Below, piece after piece: positions 27,012 to 36,979 of a stretch of DNA of 64,000 bases. Origin of the DNA: Sphingopyxis macrogoltabida (GTDB lineage: Bacteria; Pseudomonadota; Alphaproteobacteria; Sphingomonadales; Sphingomonadaceae); the NCBI RefSeq assembly GCF_001307295.1, contig NZ_CP012700.1, positions 1,181,001 through 1,245,000 of the forward strand, given 5' to 3'. The translations under genes and the position numbers were made by a program. Below the pieces are notes generated by a model. The model worked only from the letters and a program-made list of their open reading frames with translations, was not told the DNA's origin and ran no database searches. Each line of letters begins with the position of its first letter. Positions within the stretch are counted from its first letter, which is position 1.

Positions 27012-28373
27012 ATGCCCGCCAAGCCGACTCGTCCGCGCTGGCTGCGCCTCTGGCAGCTGCGCATCAACCGACGCGCGAAAACCGAAGTGGTCGATATTCA
27101 CCGCCGCATCGCGATGATCAGCGGCGCGGTGCTGCTCGGTCTTGTGGCGCTGGCATTCGCCGCTGCCGGCGATCGCGCCCAGCGACTGATCTTCATGGCG
27201 ACCGCCCGGATATGGTGGCTTCCGCTCCTGATCACGCCCGCCGGCTTCGCGTTGATCGTGTGGACTGCGAACCGCTATTTCCCGGCATCGCGCGGGTCGG
27301 GCATCCCCCAGATCATTGCCGCGAGCCGGCGTCCCGAGCAGGAAGCGAAGGGACCGCTGGTCTCGCTTCGCACAGCCTTTGCCAAGCTGGGGCTCACGCT
27401 CGCCACACTCGCGGTGGGCGGATCGGTCGGCCGTGAGGGGCCGACGGTGCAGGTAAGCGCGGCAATCATGGTAGCGGTGCACCGCTTGCTGCGCGTGCGC
27501 ATTACCCCCGGCGTCTTCATTGCAGGCGGCGCAGCGGGCGTCGCGGCGGCGTTCAACACGCCGTTGGGCGGGATCGCATTTGCGATCGAAGAACTTGCGG
27601 CGGCTTATGAGCAGCGCGTGGCCGTCCTCACAATGGGCGCGGTGATGATCTCCGGTCTTGTCAGCCTCTCGATCGCTGGCGACTATATCTATTTCGGTGT
27701 GATGCGCGACACGCTGCCCGTATCCGATGTGCTGCTGGTCGCACCCGTGGTCGGTTTAGGTGGCGGCCTGCTCGGCGGCCTGTTTTCGCGCGTCGTCCTT
27801 GCCGCGAGCGAACGGGCGTCGCCGTGGGCGCGCCGCGCCGCGTCGCGGCCCGTCCTTTTTGCAGCCGGCTGCGGCCTCGTCGTCGCGATCGTCGGTATCG
27901 CGTCGGGCGGCGCGACCTGGGGCACAGGCTATGACATCACAAAATTCCTCGTCGAAGGCCATCGCGGAGAACTCTGGCTCTTCCCAGCCAAATTCACGGC
28001 CGCCCTGGCATCGACCTTGAGCGGTGCGCCCGGAGGGATTTTCGCGCCTTCGCTCGCAGTCGGCGCGGGCTTCGGAAATCTCCTGACGCCGATCTTTCCC
28101 GGCAGTCCTGCGGGCGCTGTCGTCATGATGGGCATGGTGGCCTATTTCGTCGGCGTCGTCCGTGCGCCCTTGACGGCGGTCATCATCCTGATCGAGGCAA
28201 CCGCGGCCCGTGGCGTCATCCTGCCGCTATTCGCCACCGCCCTGATCGCCGACTGGGCGAGCGCGCAGATTTGTCCCACCCGCCTGTACCACGGGCTGTC
28301 GAAGCGGGTGGTATCTTCGGCGCGCACCTCGGACGATCCGCGGCGTGACGCGCCGCAATCTCCCGGCCTCTGA
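27012..28373 (+). CDS. ClC-family chloride channel or antiporter
   Basis: A 453-residue ClC protein with about ten long hydrophobic segments. The chloride filter motifs are present: RGSGIPQ (about 98), GSVGREGPTVQ with the gating Glu (about 137), and GGIFAPSLAVGAGFG near residue 350. The start follows from the end of the basic leader MPAKPTRPRW; the ribosome site is poor (AGGGA close to the ATG). No CBS domains at the C terminus. Members exchange chloride for protons or conduct chloride; relatives also help in acid or osmotic stress. It stands between the truncated transporter and the GFA pseudogene, likely a single-gene unit. Confidence 0.9.
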   Translation: MPAKPTRPRWLRLWQLRINRRAKTEVVDIHRRIAMISGAVLLGLVALAFAAAGDRAQRLIFMATARIWWLPLLITPAGFALIVWTANRYFPASRGSGIPQIIAASRRPEQEAKGPLVSLRTAFAKLGLTLATLAVGGSVGREGPTVQVSAAIMVAVHRLLRVRITPGVFIAGGAAGVAAAFNTPLGGIAFAIEELAAAYEQRVAVLTMGAVMISGLVSLSIAGDYIYFGVMRDTLPVSDVLLVAPVVGLGGGLLGGLFSRVVLAASERASPWARRAASRPVLFAAGCGLVVAIVGIASGGATWGTGYDITKFLVEGHRGELWLFPAKFTAALASTLSGAPGGIFAPSLAVGAGFGNLLTPIFPGSPAGAVVMMGMVAYFVGVVRAPLTAVIILIEATAARGVILPLFATALIADWASAQICPTRLYHGLSKRVVSSARTSDDPRRDAPQSPGL

Positions 28374-28399
28374 CCCTCGGCGCTTGGCCCTGCGGCCGC

Positions 28400-28700
28400 A
28401 GACGATCAGTCGTCGCAGACGACTTTTTCGGGGTTCGGTCGTGGACCCGAACGCCATGCGGAAGTTCGAGCCAGGGATGCCGATCCTGTGCCCAGACCGC
28501 TTGGCCCGGCATTGGAAAATCGGGTCGGCGAAGGACCCGACGGCGACGCCGATCAGATGCGGCATTTGTTTCGGGCGCCCACCAGAGCGTCGAACCACAT
28601 CCGCTGCAGAAATGGAAGCTGCCCGCGGACGGTCGCTCGAAACGCTGCGCCCGACCCGCAATCCGGCTGAATTGCACAGGGGAGGCTCAGCCTCGTCGCG
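28400..28700 (-). pseudogene. GFA-family (glutathione-dependent formaldehyde-activating-like) gene with compensating frameshifts
   Basis: Three frames on the minus strand together spell a GFA protein: FSRIAGRAQRFERPSAGS with FHFCSGCGSTLWWAPE, then after a one-base insertion near 28568-28572 MPHLIGVAVGSFADP, then after a one-base loss near 28519-28522 DFPMPGQAVWAQDRHPWLEL. The CxxC zinc site in the C-terminal half is preserved. The N-terminal zinc cysteines of the family are not recognisable in any frame. Both breaks lie in short homopolymers (TTT, AAAA). It is a decayed gene or one affected by sequencing indels. Confidence 0.7.
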
Positions 28701-28948
28701 GAGCATGAAAGCGGCAATGTGCGGGCGCCCGGGGGAAAGGCAATCCTGACCAGCTGATGAAATAGGTGGCCGCTTCCCCGAGACATCGGGCTTGGCCAAC
28801 GCAAATCAAATCGAAACACGAGCAGCGCCGGCAAGGTCAGGATCATCAGCCCGACCAGCTGCGCGCCCGTTCCTGTACGGTCATCGGTCATGCTCAGCTT
28901 GCTGCCAGACGGGCTGTGGCGGTTGGGGTTGGTGCGCTTGCCACGTCG

Positions 28949-30226
28949 TCATGCCGCTAGACGAACTTGCAGGTCGCGGCCGCTCGGTTCTTGAAATGCG
29001 CGCAGATGAAATGCCGGCAGGATCGCCAGCAGATGGTCGAAGATGTCGGCCTGGATGTCCTCATACTCGCTCCAGGCGGTCGTGCCGGTGAAGCAATATA
29101 TCTCGAGCGGCAGGCCTTGCGGCGTCGGGGCGAGCTGGCGAACGATCAGCGTCATTCCGCCGGCAATGTCGGCATTCGCCCGCAGATAGGCTAAGACATA
29201 GGCTCGGAAAGTCCCGATGTTCGTCACGCGGCGGGCATTCGCCGGCTCGCGTCCGGCATCGCCAAGGCGCGCGTTCCATTCGCCAAGCTCGTCCTGCTTA
29301 CGATCGAGATAATCGCGGATCAGTGCAATCCGGCCCAGTTCCCTTCGCTCCCCGGTGGACAGGAAGCGGATGCAATTCTGGTCGAGCAGGAGCGCGCGCT
29401 TGATCCGCCGCCCGCCGGATTCCGCCATGCCGCGCCAGTTCTTGAAGCTGTCGGCGATCAAGCGGTGGGTGGGGATGGTCGTGATCGTCTTGTCCCAATT
29501 CTGCACCTTGATCGTGTGAAGCGCGATATCGATCACATCGCCGTCCGCATTGAGCTGGGGCATCTCGATCCAGTCGCCGACGCGCAGCATGTCGTTCGAC
29601 GTCAGCTGGACCGAAGCGACCAGCGAGAGAATCGTGTCCTTGAACACCAGCATCAGCACGGCGGCCATAGCGCCCAGGCCCGAGAGCAATAGCAGCGGCG
29701 ACTGCTCCATCAGCGCGGCGACGATCAGGATCGCCGCACCCGCATACAGAAGGATCTTGAGGACCTGAACATAGCCCTTGATCGGGCGGTTCGCCGATTC
29801 GGGCCGGCGCTCGTAAAGCTGGTTGGCCAGACCGAGCGCTTCGCCGATTGCCGTGGCGGCGAACAGGATGATCGAGGCGGAAACGACATTGCCGACGACG
29901 ATCGCGACGGTCGGCGCGAGATGCGGGACTGCGCTGATGCCCGACGCGATGATGAGCGCCGGGACGATATTGGCGAGACGCGCCGCGATCGGCGCGGGGG
30001 TGGGACCGTCATGCGGCAGCCAGCGCAGGACGAAACGCAGGACAATTTTCCGGACGACGAAATTCGCGAGCCAGGCAACCGCGCCGAGTATGGCGAGCGC
30101 AATGAGGGTTTCGGCCCATGGCGGCGTGCCGGCAAGCAAGCGGATGTCGGTCACGGTCGGAAAAGCTTCGCTCATCATGTTCTGCATGGTTTCGGGTCCG
30201 TGCGATGCGGATCGGTCTCCTTTCAT
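28949..30226 (-). CDS. YbdG-type mechanosensitive ion channel (MscS superfamily)
   Basis: A 425-residue MscS-superfamily protein with four or five N-terminal helices, the pore-helix-like block GLGAMAAVLMLVFKDTIL with the following ASVQLTSNDMLRVGDWIEMP signature, and a cytoplasmic beta/alpha part (TITTIPTHRLIADSFKNW, then ALLLDQNCIRFL) typical of the E. coli YbdG group. It opens under membrane tension and releases solutes on hypo-osmotic shock. The ATG at 30226 overlaps the stop of the MHS transporter gene (ATGA); a shorter start at 30187 is possible. It is the last gene of the long ectoine transcription unit, hence a release valve for the solutes made there. Confidence 0.85.
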   Translation of the reverse strand: MKGDRSASHGPETMQNMMSEAFPTVTDIRLLAGTPPWAETLIALAILGAVAWLANFVVRKIVLRFVLRWLPHDGPTPAPIAARLANIVPALIIASGISAVPHLAPTVAIVVGNVVSASIILFAATAIGEALGLANQLYERRPESANRPIKGYVQVLKILLYAGAAILIVAALMEQSPLLLLSGLGAMAAVLMLVFKDTILSLVASVQLTSNDMLRVGDWIEMPQLNADGDVIDIALHTIKVQNWDKTITTIPTHRLIADSFKNWRGMAESGGRRIKRALLLDQNCIRFLSTGERRELGRIALIRDYLDRKQDELGEWNARLGDAGREPANARRVTNIGTFRAYVLAYLRANADIAGGMTLIVRQLAPTPQGLPLEIYCFTGTTAWSEYEDIQADIFDHLLAILPAFHLRAFQEPSGRDLQVRLAA

Positions 30227-31575
30227 TCGTTTTTGGCGACGGTGTTGGGGGCGAACGGATCTTCGCGCAGCGACCGGCCGGCTGTCTCGGGCATGAAGCG
30301 CAAGGCGACGAGCCCCATCAGGCACGCGAGCACCATATAATAGGCCGGCATCAGCGGATCGCGGGTCAGGCTGATCAGGCCGCTCCCGACGATCGGCGCA
30401 GTGCCGCCGAAGATCGACGTCGAGACATTGTAAGCGATCGCGAAGCCCGCGAACCGCACGGCGGTCGGGAACATGGCAGGAAAGGTCGCCGAGATGGTCG
30501 CGAGCTGCGGGACGTAGAGCAGCCCCAGCGCCATGAAGCCGATGATTGCGCCCGCGAACCCCGTTCCGATCAACATGTAGAGCGGTACGACGAAAACGAG
30601 CAGGCCGATCAGCGACCAGCGCCACATCGGCTTGCGGCCGACGCGATCCGAGAGGGCGCCGGCGAAGGGCAGGAAGACCATCATGAAGACCATGCCGATG
30701 ATCGGCACGAGCAAGGCCTCCTCGCTGGACAGGCCGATGCGCCGCTGCAGATAGGTCGGCATATAGCTCAGCAGCGAATAGTTGACGACGTTGAGCGCGA
30801 CGACAAGTCCGCTGACGACGAGCAAGGGGCGCCAGTGATTGCGTATCAGGGACCCGAGACCCGGCGGCTTGCGTTCCGCGGCGGCCGCCATTTCTTCGCG
30901 GAAGATCGGCGTGTCTTCCATCTTTGACCGCAGATACATGCCAACGAGACCGATCGGCCCGGCGATCAGAAACGGAATACGCCAGCCCCACTCGTGCATC
31001 GCCTTGTCGCCGAGGTGAAGCGAATAACCAAGCATGATGGCCGCGCCGAGCGAGAAGCCCGCCAGCGTACCGAATTCGAGGAAGCTGCCATAGAAGCCGC
31101 GGCGGTCGTCGGGGGCATATTCGGCCATGAAGGTCGCGGCGCCGCCATATTCGCCGCCGGTCGAAAATCCCTGGAGCATGCGCAGGATGACGAGCGCCGT
31201 CGGAGCCCAGAAACCCACCGTGTCATAGGACGGAATCAGCCCGACGGCGAAGGTCGCGCCCGCCATCAGGAGGATCGTCATCGCGAGCACCGACTTGCGG
31301 CCGATCCGGTCGCCGAGCGGTCCCCAGAACAGGCCACCAAGCGGGCGGATGAGGAAGGATATAGCGAAGGTTGCGAGCGCGAACAGCACCGCCTCTTCGG
31401 TATCGCCCGGGAAAAGTGCGGCCGAAATATAGGTCAGGCCATAGGCATATATGCCATAATCGAACCATTCGACCGCATTGCCGAGCGCCGAGGCGCCGAC
31501 CGCGCGGTGGAGCGGCGAAGGCTCGGGAAAGGGCGGGGGGTGCCCGGGGGCGTGAAGCGTCATCGGGTTATCCAT
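30223..31575 (-). CDS. MHS-family MFS transporter (ProP-like)
   Basis: A 450-residue 12-helix transporter of the metabolite:proton symporter family. Signature blocks are GNAVEWFDYGIYAY in helix 1, RPLGGLFWGPLGDRIGRKSVL and GFSTGGEYGGAATFMAEYAP. ProP, OusA and related osmoprotectant importers belong here. Its place in the ectoine operon suggests uptake of ectoine, glycine betaine or proline; other MHS members take up dicarboxylates or shikimate. It starts near the end of the previous MFS gene with 16 nt overlap (a shorter ATG at 31563 would give an ATGA overlap). No C-terminal coiled coil as in E. coli ProP is seen. Confidence 0.85.
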   Translation of the reverse strand: MDNPMTLHAPGHPPPFPEPSPLHRAVGASALGNAVEWFDYGIYAYGLTYISAALFPGDTEEAVLFALATFAISFLIRPLGGLFWGPLGDRIGRKSVLAMTILLMAGATFAVGLIPSYDTVGFWAPTALVILRMLQGFSTGGEYGGAATFMAEYAPDDRRGFYGSFLEFGTLAGFSLGAAIMLGYSLHLGDKAMHEWGWRIPFLIAGPIGLVGMYLRSKMEDTPIFREEMAAAAERKPPGLGSLIRNHWRPLLVVSGLVVALNVVNYSLLSYMPTYLQRRIGLSSEEALLVPIIGMVFMMVFLPFAGALSDRVGRKPMWRWSLIGLLVFVVPLYMLIGTGFAGAIIGFMALGLLYVPQLATISATFPAMFPTAVRFAGFAIAYNVSTSIFGGTAPIVGSGLISLTRDPLMPAYYMVLACLMGLVALRFMPETAGRSLREDPFAPNTVAKNE

Positions 31576-32834
31576 TGGTCACCTATGGTGTTGGGTTCGG
31601 TTGACAAGACGGGCTGATCGGGGCCGGCGGGGTCGAGCAGCGCGGCGACCGGGGTCGTGCGCGGCAGAATCTGGAAATCCTGCTGCCGGTCTCCAGGGAC
31701 GGGATCGCTCATCGCGACGCGCCACATGCCGAAGGCCAGCATCGCCGCGGCGGCCAGCGCGATGAAGAGGAAGAGCCCGCCCGCATCGGTGAGCGTCATC
31801 GAGGCGGCCGCGCCGAGCGGGCCGAGCGCGGCGCCGGCGGAATAGAGAAGCACGAGCTGACCGCTTGCCGAGACTCGCTCGGACGGAAGAAGCCGGTCGT
31901 TCGCATAGGCGACGCAGAGCGGATAGAGCGCGAAGCTCAGGCCGCCAAAGGCGGCGCCAAGGCCGAAAAGGAGCAGGCCCTGCGGCTGCGTCGCCAGCGC
32001 GATGCTCGCTGCCCAGGTGGCGGCGAAGCAGGCGAGGATGACCCGGCGGCGGTCATAGCGGTCCGACAACCGGCCGAGCGGCCATTGCAGCGCGACGCCG
32101 CCGAGGATGACCGTCATCATGAAGGTCGCGGTCTCGCCGAGATCGAGGCCGATCCGACGCGCGTAGATGGCTGCGAGGCCATAGAAGGCGCCAAGCAAAA
32201 GCCCGGTGACGCCCGCTCCCACGACGCCGAGCGGCGAGGCCTCGAACAGGCGCCGCAGTGGCAGCGACGCGGCCTCCTCGAGAACCGGCGCGCTACTCCG
32301 GGTCAGACAGACCGGGATGATCGCGAGCGAAATCAGGATCGCGGCGATTTCGAAAGGGACCTGCGGCGCGGTGTTGCCCGAACGCAGGATCAACTGGCCG
32401 AACGCCTGCCCCGAATAGAGCGCGACCATATACCACGCGAGTATGGTGCCACGCGTGCCGGTTTCGGCCCGGTCGTTGAGCCAGCTCTCGACACAAACAA
32501 AAACGCCGGCGACGCAGAGACCGTCAACCAGTCGCAGCGCGCCCCAAAGCAGGGGATGCGCGAACAGCGCATAGGCGAGGGTGCTCGCGGACAGTAGTGC
32601 GACAAGCGCCGCAAAGGCGCGAATATGGCCGACGCGGCGGACGATATCGCCCGCCCTGAGCGCGCCGATCACAAGTCCGGCAAAATAGGCGGTTGCGACG
32701 AGACCGATGATCATCGTCCCGCTGCCGGCGCGCTCAAGCCGGAGCCCGATCAAGGTCGACAGAAAGCCGCTGCCCGCCATCATGATAAAGATGGCGATCA
32801 GCAGACTGCGGACCGGCAGGATCGTTGCAAGCAT
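31560..32834 (-). CDS. MFS transporter (YcaD-like)
   Basis: A 424-residue MFS protein with 12 helices, similar in layout to YcaD-type transporters: SLLIAIFIMMAGSGFLSTLI in helix 1, GLVATAYFAGLVIGALRAGDIVRRVGHIRA around helix 2-3 and VESWLNDRAETGTRG before helix 5. The start at 32834, 22 nt after the ask stop, is the first ATG giving a normal N terminus. The substrate is unknown. Position in the ectoine unit between the ask gene and the MHS transporter suggests a linked role, for example export or import of a solute. Confidence 0.75.
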   Translation of the reverse strand: MLATILPVRSLLIAIFIMMAGSGFLSTLIGLRLERAGSGTMIIGLVATAYFAGLVIGALRAGDIVRRVGHIRAFAALVALLSASTLAYALFAHPLLWGALRLVDGLCVAGVFVCVESWLNDRAETGTRGTILAWYMVALYSGQAFGQLILRSGNTAPQVPFEIAAILISLAIIPVCLTRSSAPVLEEAASLPLRRLFEASPLGVVGAGVTGLLLGAFYGLAAIYARRIGLDLGETATFMMTVILGGVALQWPLGRLSDRYDRRRVILACFAATWAASIALATQPQGLLLFGLGAAFGGLSFALYPLCVAYANDRLLPSERVSASGQLVLLYSAGAALGPLGAAASMTLTDAGGLFLFIALAAAAMLAFGMWRVAMSDPVPGDRQQDFQILPRTTPVAALLDPAGPDQPVLSTEPNTIGDQWITR

Positions 32835-32856
32835 CAGGCGTCGTCGCAGGGCCGCG

Positions 32857-34302
32857 TCAGGCGGCGCGCCGGCCTTCGGCAGCCTGAAGACCCTCATTCT
32901 CGACCAGCGCCCGATGGAGCGCGCGCACCGCTTCATCGAAATCGCGGGTCTCGATGATGAACTGGATATCGACGTTTCGGATCTGGTGCTGCATGGCGAT
33001 CATCGGGATGCCCGCTTCATCGAGCGCACGCAGGGCATCGGGGACGAGCCCGGGACGCGAGATATCGCTGCCGATCGCTGAGACCATCGCCACGGGGTGG
33101 GCCGAGATGGCGGCCTCCGGATAGTCTTTCTGCAGGTCGGCGATCACCTTCTTCACCGCGTCGGGAGAGGCCGCGAGATAATGGGTGATCGTGTTGGCGT
33201 TCGACGATTTGCTGACGATCCACAGCCCGTGGCGCGCCAGTGCATCGAGGATCGCGGAGTCATAACCCTTGATTCCCACCATGTCCTGTTCGAAGAACTG
33301 CAGCGCCTGCATTTGGCGAATGCCGGTGACGATCTCGACCCGCGGGACGTCCGAAACATAGTCCCCGGTCACCAGCGTGCCTTCATCCTCGCGATCGAAC
33401 GTATTGCGGACGCGCAGCGGAATATCGGTCTGGCGAAGCCCGCGCCCCGCGCCCGGATGGATCGCCTCCATGCCGAGATTGGCAAGCTGGTCGGCAACGT
33501 CATAATTTGTCCGCCCGATCTTGCGCGCCTTGTCGGCGCCGACCAGTTTCGGGTCGGCGCTCGACAGATGGAATTCCTTGTGGATAATCGCCTCGCGCGC
33601 GCCGGTCAGCACCGCGAGGCGCGAAAAGGTCATTTCGGTATAGCCGCGTGCGTAGCGGCGTACCATTCCACCTTCACAGCCAGCATAGCCGGTGACGATC
33701 GGCAGGGTGTTGGCCAGGTTGATCGTCGCGAACGCCTCCTCGATCCTTTGGTCGAGGCTGCGCAGGTCATCCTGGTCCCACAAGCTGAGATCGACGAACC
33801 GGGCATTCACGTCGCGATCGCGCAGCAACAGTGCCAGGCTGTGGGCGCTATGCGCTTCGCCGATCCCCGCGAGAAGCTCGCGAAGCGTCAGCAACTGCTC
33901 CTTGACGCAGAAGCGGCCGTGACTGCGCAGCCGCGCCAGATCCTCAAGGCACGCGGCAACGGCCCTGATCCGTTGCTCGATAAAGGCATCGGCTTCGGCG
34001 CGGCTCTTCGCCCGCGCGAACATCGCGGCGTTGCGATCGCGCACCGCTTCGCGGACGATGCCGAGCGCGTTGCGCCAGCCTTCGGCGCTTTCGTCGGCGA
34101 CGAAGCGCCCATAGACGCCGGGGGCGCCGGTTTTCTTGTTCTCAAGCAGCAGATCGGTCATGCCTGCGTAAGCCGAGACGACGAAGATGCGCTGGTAGAG
34201 ATCGGAGCCCTTGCGGTCTGCGATGAGGACATTGTCGAGCAGCGTCTCGGTCGCAACCATCGAGGTGCCGCCGATCTTCTCGACGCTATGACGGCCCGTC
34301 AT
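32857..34302 (-). CDS. ask: Ectoine-dedicated aspartate kinase
   Basis: A 481-residue aspartokinase of the type found only in ectoine clusters. The kinase domain starts VEKIGGTSMVATETLLDN and includes FSRLAVLTGAREAIIHKEFHLSS; two ACT domains follow (VEIVTGIRQMQALQFF and ISAHPVAMVSAIGSDIS). It phosphorylates aspartate, the first step toward aspartate semialdehyde, which EctB needs. Such Ask_Ect enzymes are usually relieved from feedback control. The start overlaps ectD by 4 nt (ATGA 34299-34302), showing strict coupling. Confidence 0.93.
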   Translation of the reverse strand: MTGRHSVEKIGGTSMVATETLLDNVLIADRKGSDLYQRIFVVSAYAGMTDLLLENKKTGAPGVYGRFVADESAEGWRNALGIVREAVRDRNAAMFARAKSRAEADAFIEQRIRAVAACLEDLARLRSHGRFCVKEQLLTLRELLAGIGEAHSAHSLALLLRDRDVNARFVDLSLWDQDDLRSLDQRIEEAFATINLANTLPIVTGYAGCEGGMVRRYARGYTEMTFSRLAVLTGAREAIIHKEFHLSSADPKLVGADKARKIGRTNYDVADQLANLGMEAIHPGAGRGLRQTDIPLRVRNTFDREDEGTLVTGDYVSDVPRVEIVTGIRQMQALQFFEQDMVGIKGYDSAILDALARHGLWIVSKSSNANTITHYLAASPDAVKKVIADLQKDYPEAAISAHPVAMVSAIGSDISRPGLVPDALRALDEAGIPMIAMQHQIRNVDIQFIIETRDFDEAVRALHRALVENEGLQAAEGRRAA

Positions 34303-35219
34303 ACGGGCACCGGTTCGTCGAGACGCCCGCGTTCGCTCCGCAAGGGCTTCGGATCGCCGCGATGAGCGAGAAACCAGGGGCGGGGCTTGGGCGCGCCAAA
34401 CGGTTCTTCGAGCCGGTTGCTGACGGCGTTATAGACCAGAAAGGCATTGGCGCGCGGGAAGGGCGTGATGTTGCCGTTCGAGCCATGCATCAGGTTGCAG
34501 TCGAACAGGATTACTGTCCCGGGATTGCCGGTCGGCGCGACGATACCGTGCCTATGCGCCAGCTCGGCGAGGCTCACCTCGTCGGGAACACCATATTCCT
34601 GGCGCTTGAGCGAGCTCAGATAATGATCGTCGGGCGTCTCGCCGATGCAGGTGAGAAAGGTGCGGTGCGATCCCGGCAGGACCATCAGCGGGCCATTGTG
34701 CGGGGTATTCTCGGCGAGCAGGATCGACATCGACAGCGCGCGCATCCGCGGCATGCCGTCCTCGACATGCCAGGTTTCGAAATCGCTGTGCCAATAGAAT
34801 TCCTTGCCGGTAAAACCCGGTTTATAGTTGAGACGCGACTGGTGAATATAAACCTCGTCGCCGAGCAGGAACCTTGCAACGTCGGCGAGGCGTGCGTCGG
34901 CGGCGAGGCGGGCCATCACCGCATTCTGCCGGTGAATCTCGAAGATCGAACGGATTTCCTTTTCCTGCGGCTCGGTGACGATTGTGTCCTCGTCGAGCGC
35001 GGCGGGATCGGCGAGCAGCGCGCCAGCGGCCTTTTGCAGAAAGGCCACTTCATCAGCCGAGAAGATATCTTCGAGCACGATATAGCCGTCGCGGTCGAAC
35101 TGCGCGGCCTGCGCCGGGCTGATCGGCGCGTCATTGCTCCATTCGCTATGAACGACCGGATCCTGCCGCGGCCGCATCTCTGCGGCCGCGGCATGGCGCG
35201 AGGGGTAGAGGTCAATCAT
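34299..35219 (-). CDS. ectD: Ectoine hydroxylase
   Basis: A 306-residue Fe(II)/2-oxoglutarate dioxygenase. The signature YWHSDFETWHVEDGMPRMR contains the first two iron ligands (His and Asp of HSD); the third ligand is the His of FDCNLMHGSNG, and the Arg that holds 2-oxoglutarate follows in FPRAN. It converts ectoine to 5-hydroxyectoine, a better desiccation and heat protectant. The ATG at 35219 is preferred, with AGGGA 7 nt upstream and typical N-terminal length; a longer start at 35246 overlaps ectC by 4 nt. Confidence 0.96.
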   Translation of the reverse strand: MIDLYPSRHAAAAEMRPRQDPVVHSEWSNDAPISPAQAAQFDRDGYIVLEDIFSADEVAFLQKAAGALLADPAALDEDTIVTEPQEKEIRSIFEIHRQNAVMARLAADARLADVARFLLGDEVYIHQSRLNYKPGFTGKEFYWHSDFETWHVEDGMPRMRALSMSILLAENTPHNGPLMVLPGSHRTFLTCIGETPDDHYLSSLKRQEYGVPDEVSLAELAHRHGIVAPTGNPGTVILFDCNLMHGSNGNITPFPRANAFLVYNAVSNRLEEPFGAPKPRPWFLAHRGDPKPLRSERGRLDEPVPV

Positions 35220-35242
35220 GGAAAATCCCTGTTTTTCTTCTA

Positions 35243-35656
35243 TCATTCGGCAAGAACGGTCGCGCGCACATGGTCCGGATCGGCGGGATAGGCGCCGGTT
35301 TCGTCATGCACTTCCGTGCCGGTCACCGGCGGATTGAAGGCGCAGGCGGTCAAGATATCGGTCTCGGGGCGCACGATGTGGCGATCATTGTCGTTGAGCG
35401 CGTACATGACGCCCGGCTCGAGTTTGTGAATCTCTCCGGTGGCGAGATCTTCGATGGTGCCCTTGCCCTTCAGCACGAAGACCGATTCCAGATGGTTTTG
35501 GTAATGCATCTTCAATTCGGTGCCGGCGAACATGGTGGTGATGTGGAAGGAAAAGCCCATCCCGTCGTCCTTGAGCAGCATTCGGGCGCTGGCCCAGCCG
35601 TCCGAACGGACATTGCGGTCGGTCTTGCGGACGTCGTTGAGGTTACGAATGATCAT
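35243..35656 (-). CDS. ectC: Ectoine synthase
   Basis: A 137-residue cupin that closes gamma-N-acetyl-2,4-diaminobutyrate to ectoine. The N-terminal [21 protein letters not shown] is the EctC hallmark, with [20 protein letters not shown] forming the cupin core and [16 protein letters not shown] the conserved C-terminal block; metal ligands are expected in the former (Glu of LES, and Tyr) and the His in NDRH. Length matches the family. Located 14 nt after ectB. Confidence 0.97.
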   Translation of the reverse strand: MIIRNLNDVRKTDRNVRSDGWASARMLLKDDGMGFSFHITTMFAGTELKMHYQNHLESVFVLKGKGTIEDLATGEIHKLEPGVMYALNDNDRHIVRPETDILTACAFNPPVTGTEVHDETGAYPADPDHVRATVLAE

Positions 35657-35670
35657 GTCTGTCTCCTGAT

Positions 35671-36975
35671 TTATTCGGCGGCGGCGGCGTAATCGGCGGC
35701 CATCGCTTCGCGGATCCGGGTTTCGAGAATGTCGAGGCCGGCGCTGAACACGGCATCGTCGATGACGAGCGGCGCCAGCACCTTGATCACCTCGTCGTGC
35801 GCGCCGCTGGTTTCGATGATCAGGCCGGCGTCGAAGCAGGCGGCGGTAATCGCGCCCGCGAGGTCGCCCGAGCCTGTGCTCACGCCGCGCATCATGCCGC
35901 GCCCGCGAAGTTCGAAGCCATGCTCCGCCGCGATGCGCGCCAGCCGGCCTTCGAGCAGGTCACCGCGGCGACGGACGTCGCTTTGGAAGGCGTCGTCGCT
36001 CCAGAAGTGGCGGAGGGCCGCGGTTGCTGTAACAAAGGCATGGTTATTGCCGCGGAAGGTGCCATTATGCTCGCCGGGCGAGAACTGGTCGAACTCGGGA
36101 CGGAAAAGCGTGAGCGCGAAGGGCAGTCCCATGCCCGACAGCGATTTGGCCATCGTGATGATGTCGGGGGTGAACCCCATCGTCTCGAAGCTGAAGAAGC
36201 CGCCGGTCCGGCCGCAGCCCGCCTGGATGTCATCGACGATCAAGAGGGCGCCATGTGCCTTTGCGATGGCCGCGATCCGGCGCAGCCATTCGGGCGACGC
36301 GGCGTTGAGCCCGCCTTCGCCCTGGACGGTTTCGACGAGAATGGCGGCTGGCGCGTCGAGGCCGCTCGACGGATCGGACAATCGCTGTTCAAGCAAATCG
36401 GCAGTGTCGACCTCGGGGCCATAATAGCCATCATAAGGTTCGTGCGCGACGTGACTGAGCGGCACCCCGGCGCCGCCGCGCTTGGCGGCGTTGCCGGTGC
36501 AGGCGAGCGCGCCAAGCGTCATGCCGTGAAAACCATTGGTAAAGGCGATGACCATCTCGCGGCCCGTGATCTTGCGCGCGAGCTTGATCGCGGCCTCGAC
36601 CGCATTGGTCCCGGTCGGGCCAGTGAACATGATGCGATAATCGAGCTCCCGCGGAGTGAGGATGACATCCTCGAACGCGCGAAGAAAGGCCTCCTTGGCG
36701 TCGGTGTGCAGGTCGAGACCATGCGCGATCCCGTCGGCGGCGATATAATCGAGCAGCGCCTGTTTCAGCAGTGGATGGTTGTGACCATAGTTGAGCGTCG
36801 AGCAGCCCGACAGGAAGTCGATATAGCGCCCACCCTCGCTATCGTGCATCCAGACCCCTTCGGCCTTGCCGAACTGGCGCGGCATCGACCGGGCATAGCT
36901 TCGCACCCCGGACTCGCGGCGCTCATAGAGGGTCCTGTCCGGAATCGCGCCGGACGGCTTCGGTTGCATAGTCAT
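35671..36975 (-). CDS. ectB: Diaminobutyrate--2-oxoglutarate aminotransferase
   Basis: A 434-residue class III PLP aminotransferase. The PLP lysine lies in [16 protein letters not shown], the Asp that pairs with the ring nitrogen in [14 protein letters not shown], and the phosphate-cup residues in [17 protein letters not shown]. It converts aspartate semialdehyde plus glutamate to 2,4-diaminobutyrate. The ATG at 36975 has AGGGG 8 nt upstream and begins 4 nt after the stop of ectA. Normal length for EctB. Confidence 0.96.
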   Translation of the reverse strand: MTMQPKPSGAIPDRTLYERRESGVRSYARSMPRQFGKAEGVWMHDSEGGRYIDFLSGCSTLNYGHNHPLLKQALLDYIAADGIAHGLDLHTDAKEAFLRAFEDVILTPRELDYRIMFTGPTGTNAVEAAIKLARKITGREMVIAFTNGFHGMTLGALACTGNAAKRGGAGVPLSHVAHEPYDGYYGPEVDTADLLEQRLSDPSSGLDAPAAILVETVQGEGGLNAASPEWLRRIAAIAKAHGALLIVDDIQAGCGRTGGFFSFETMGFTPDIITMAKSLSGMGLPFALTLFRPEFDQFSPGEHNGTFRGNNHAFVTATAALRHFWSDDAFQSDVRRRGDLLEGRLARIAAEHGFELRGRGMMRGVSTGSGDLAGAITAACFDAGLIIETSGAHDEVIKVLAPLVIDDAVFSAGLDILETRIREAMAADYAAAAE

Positions 36976-36979
36976 GGAT

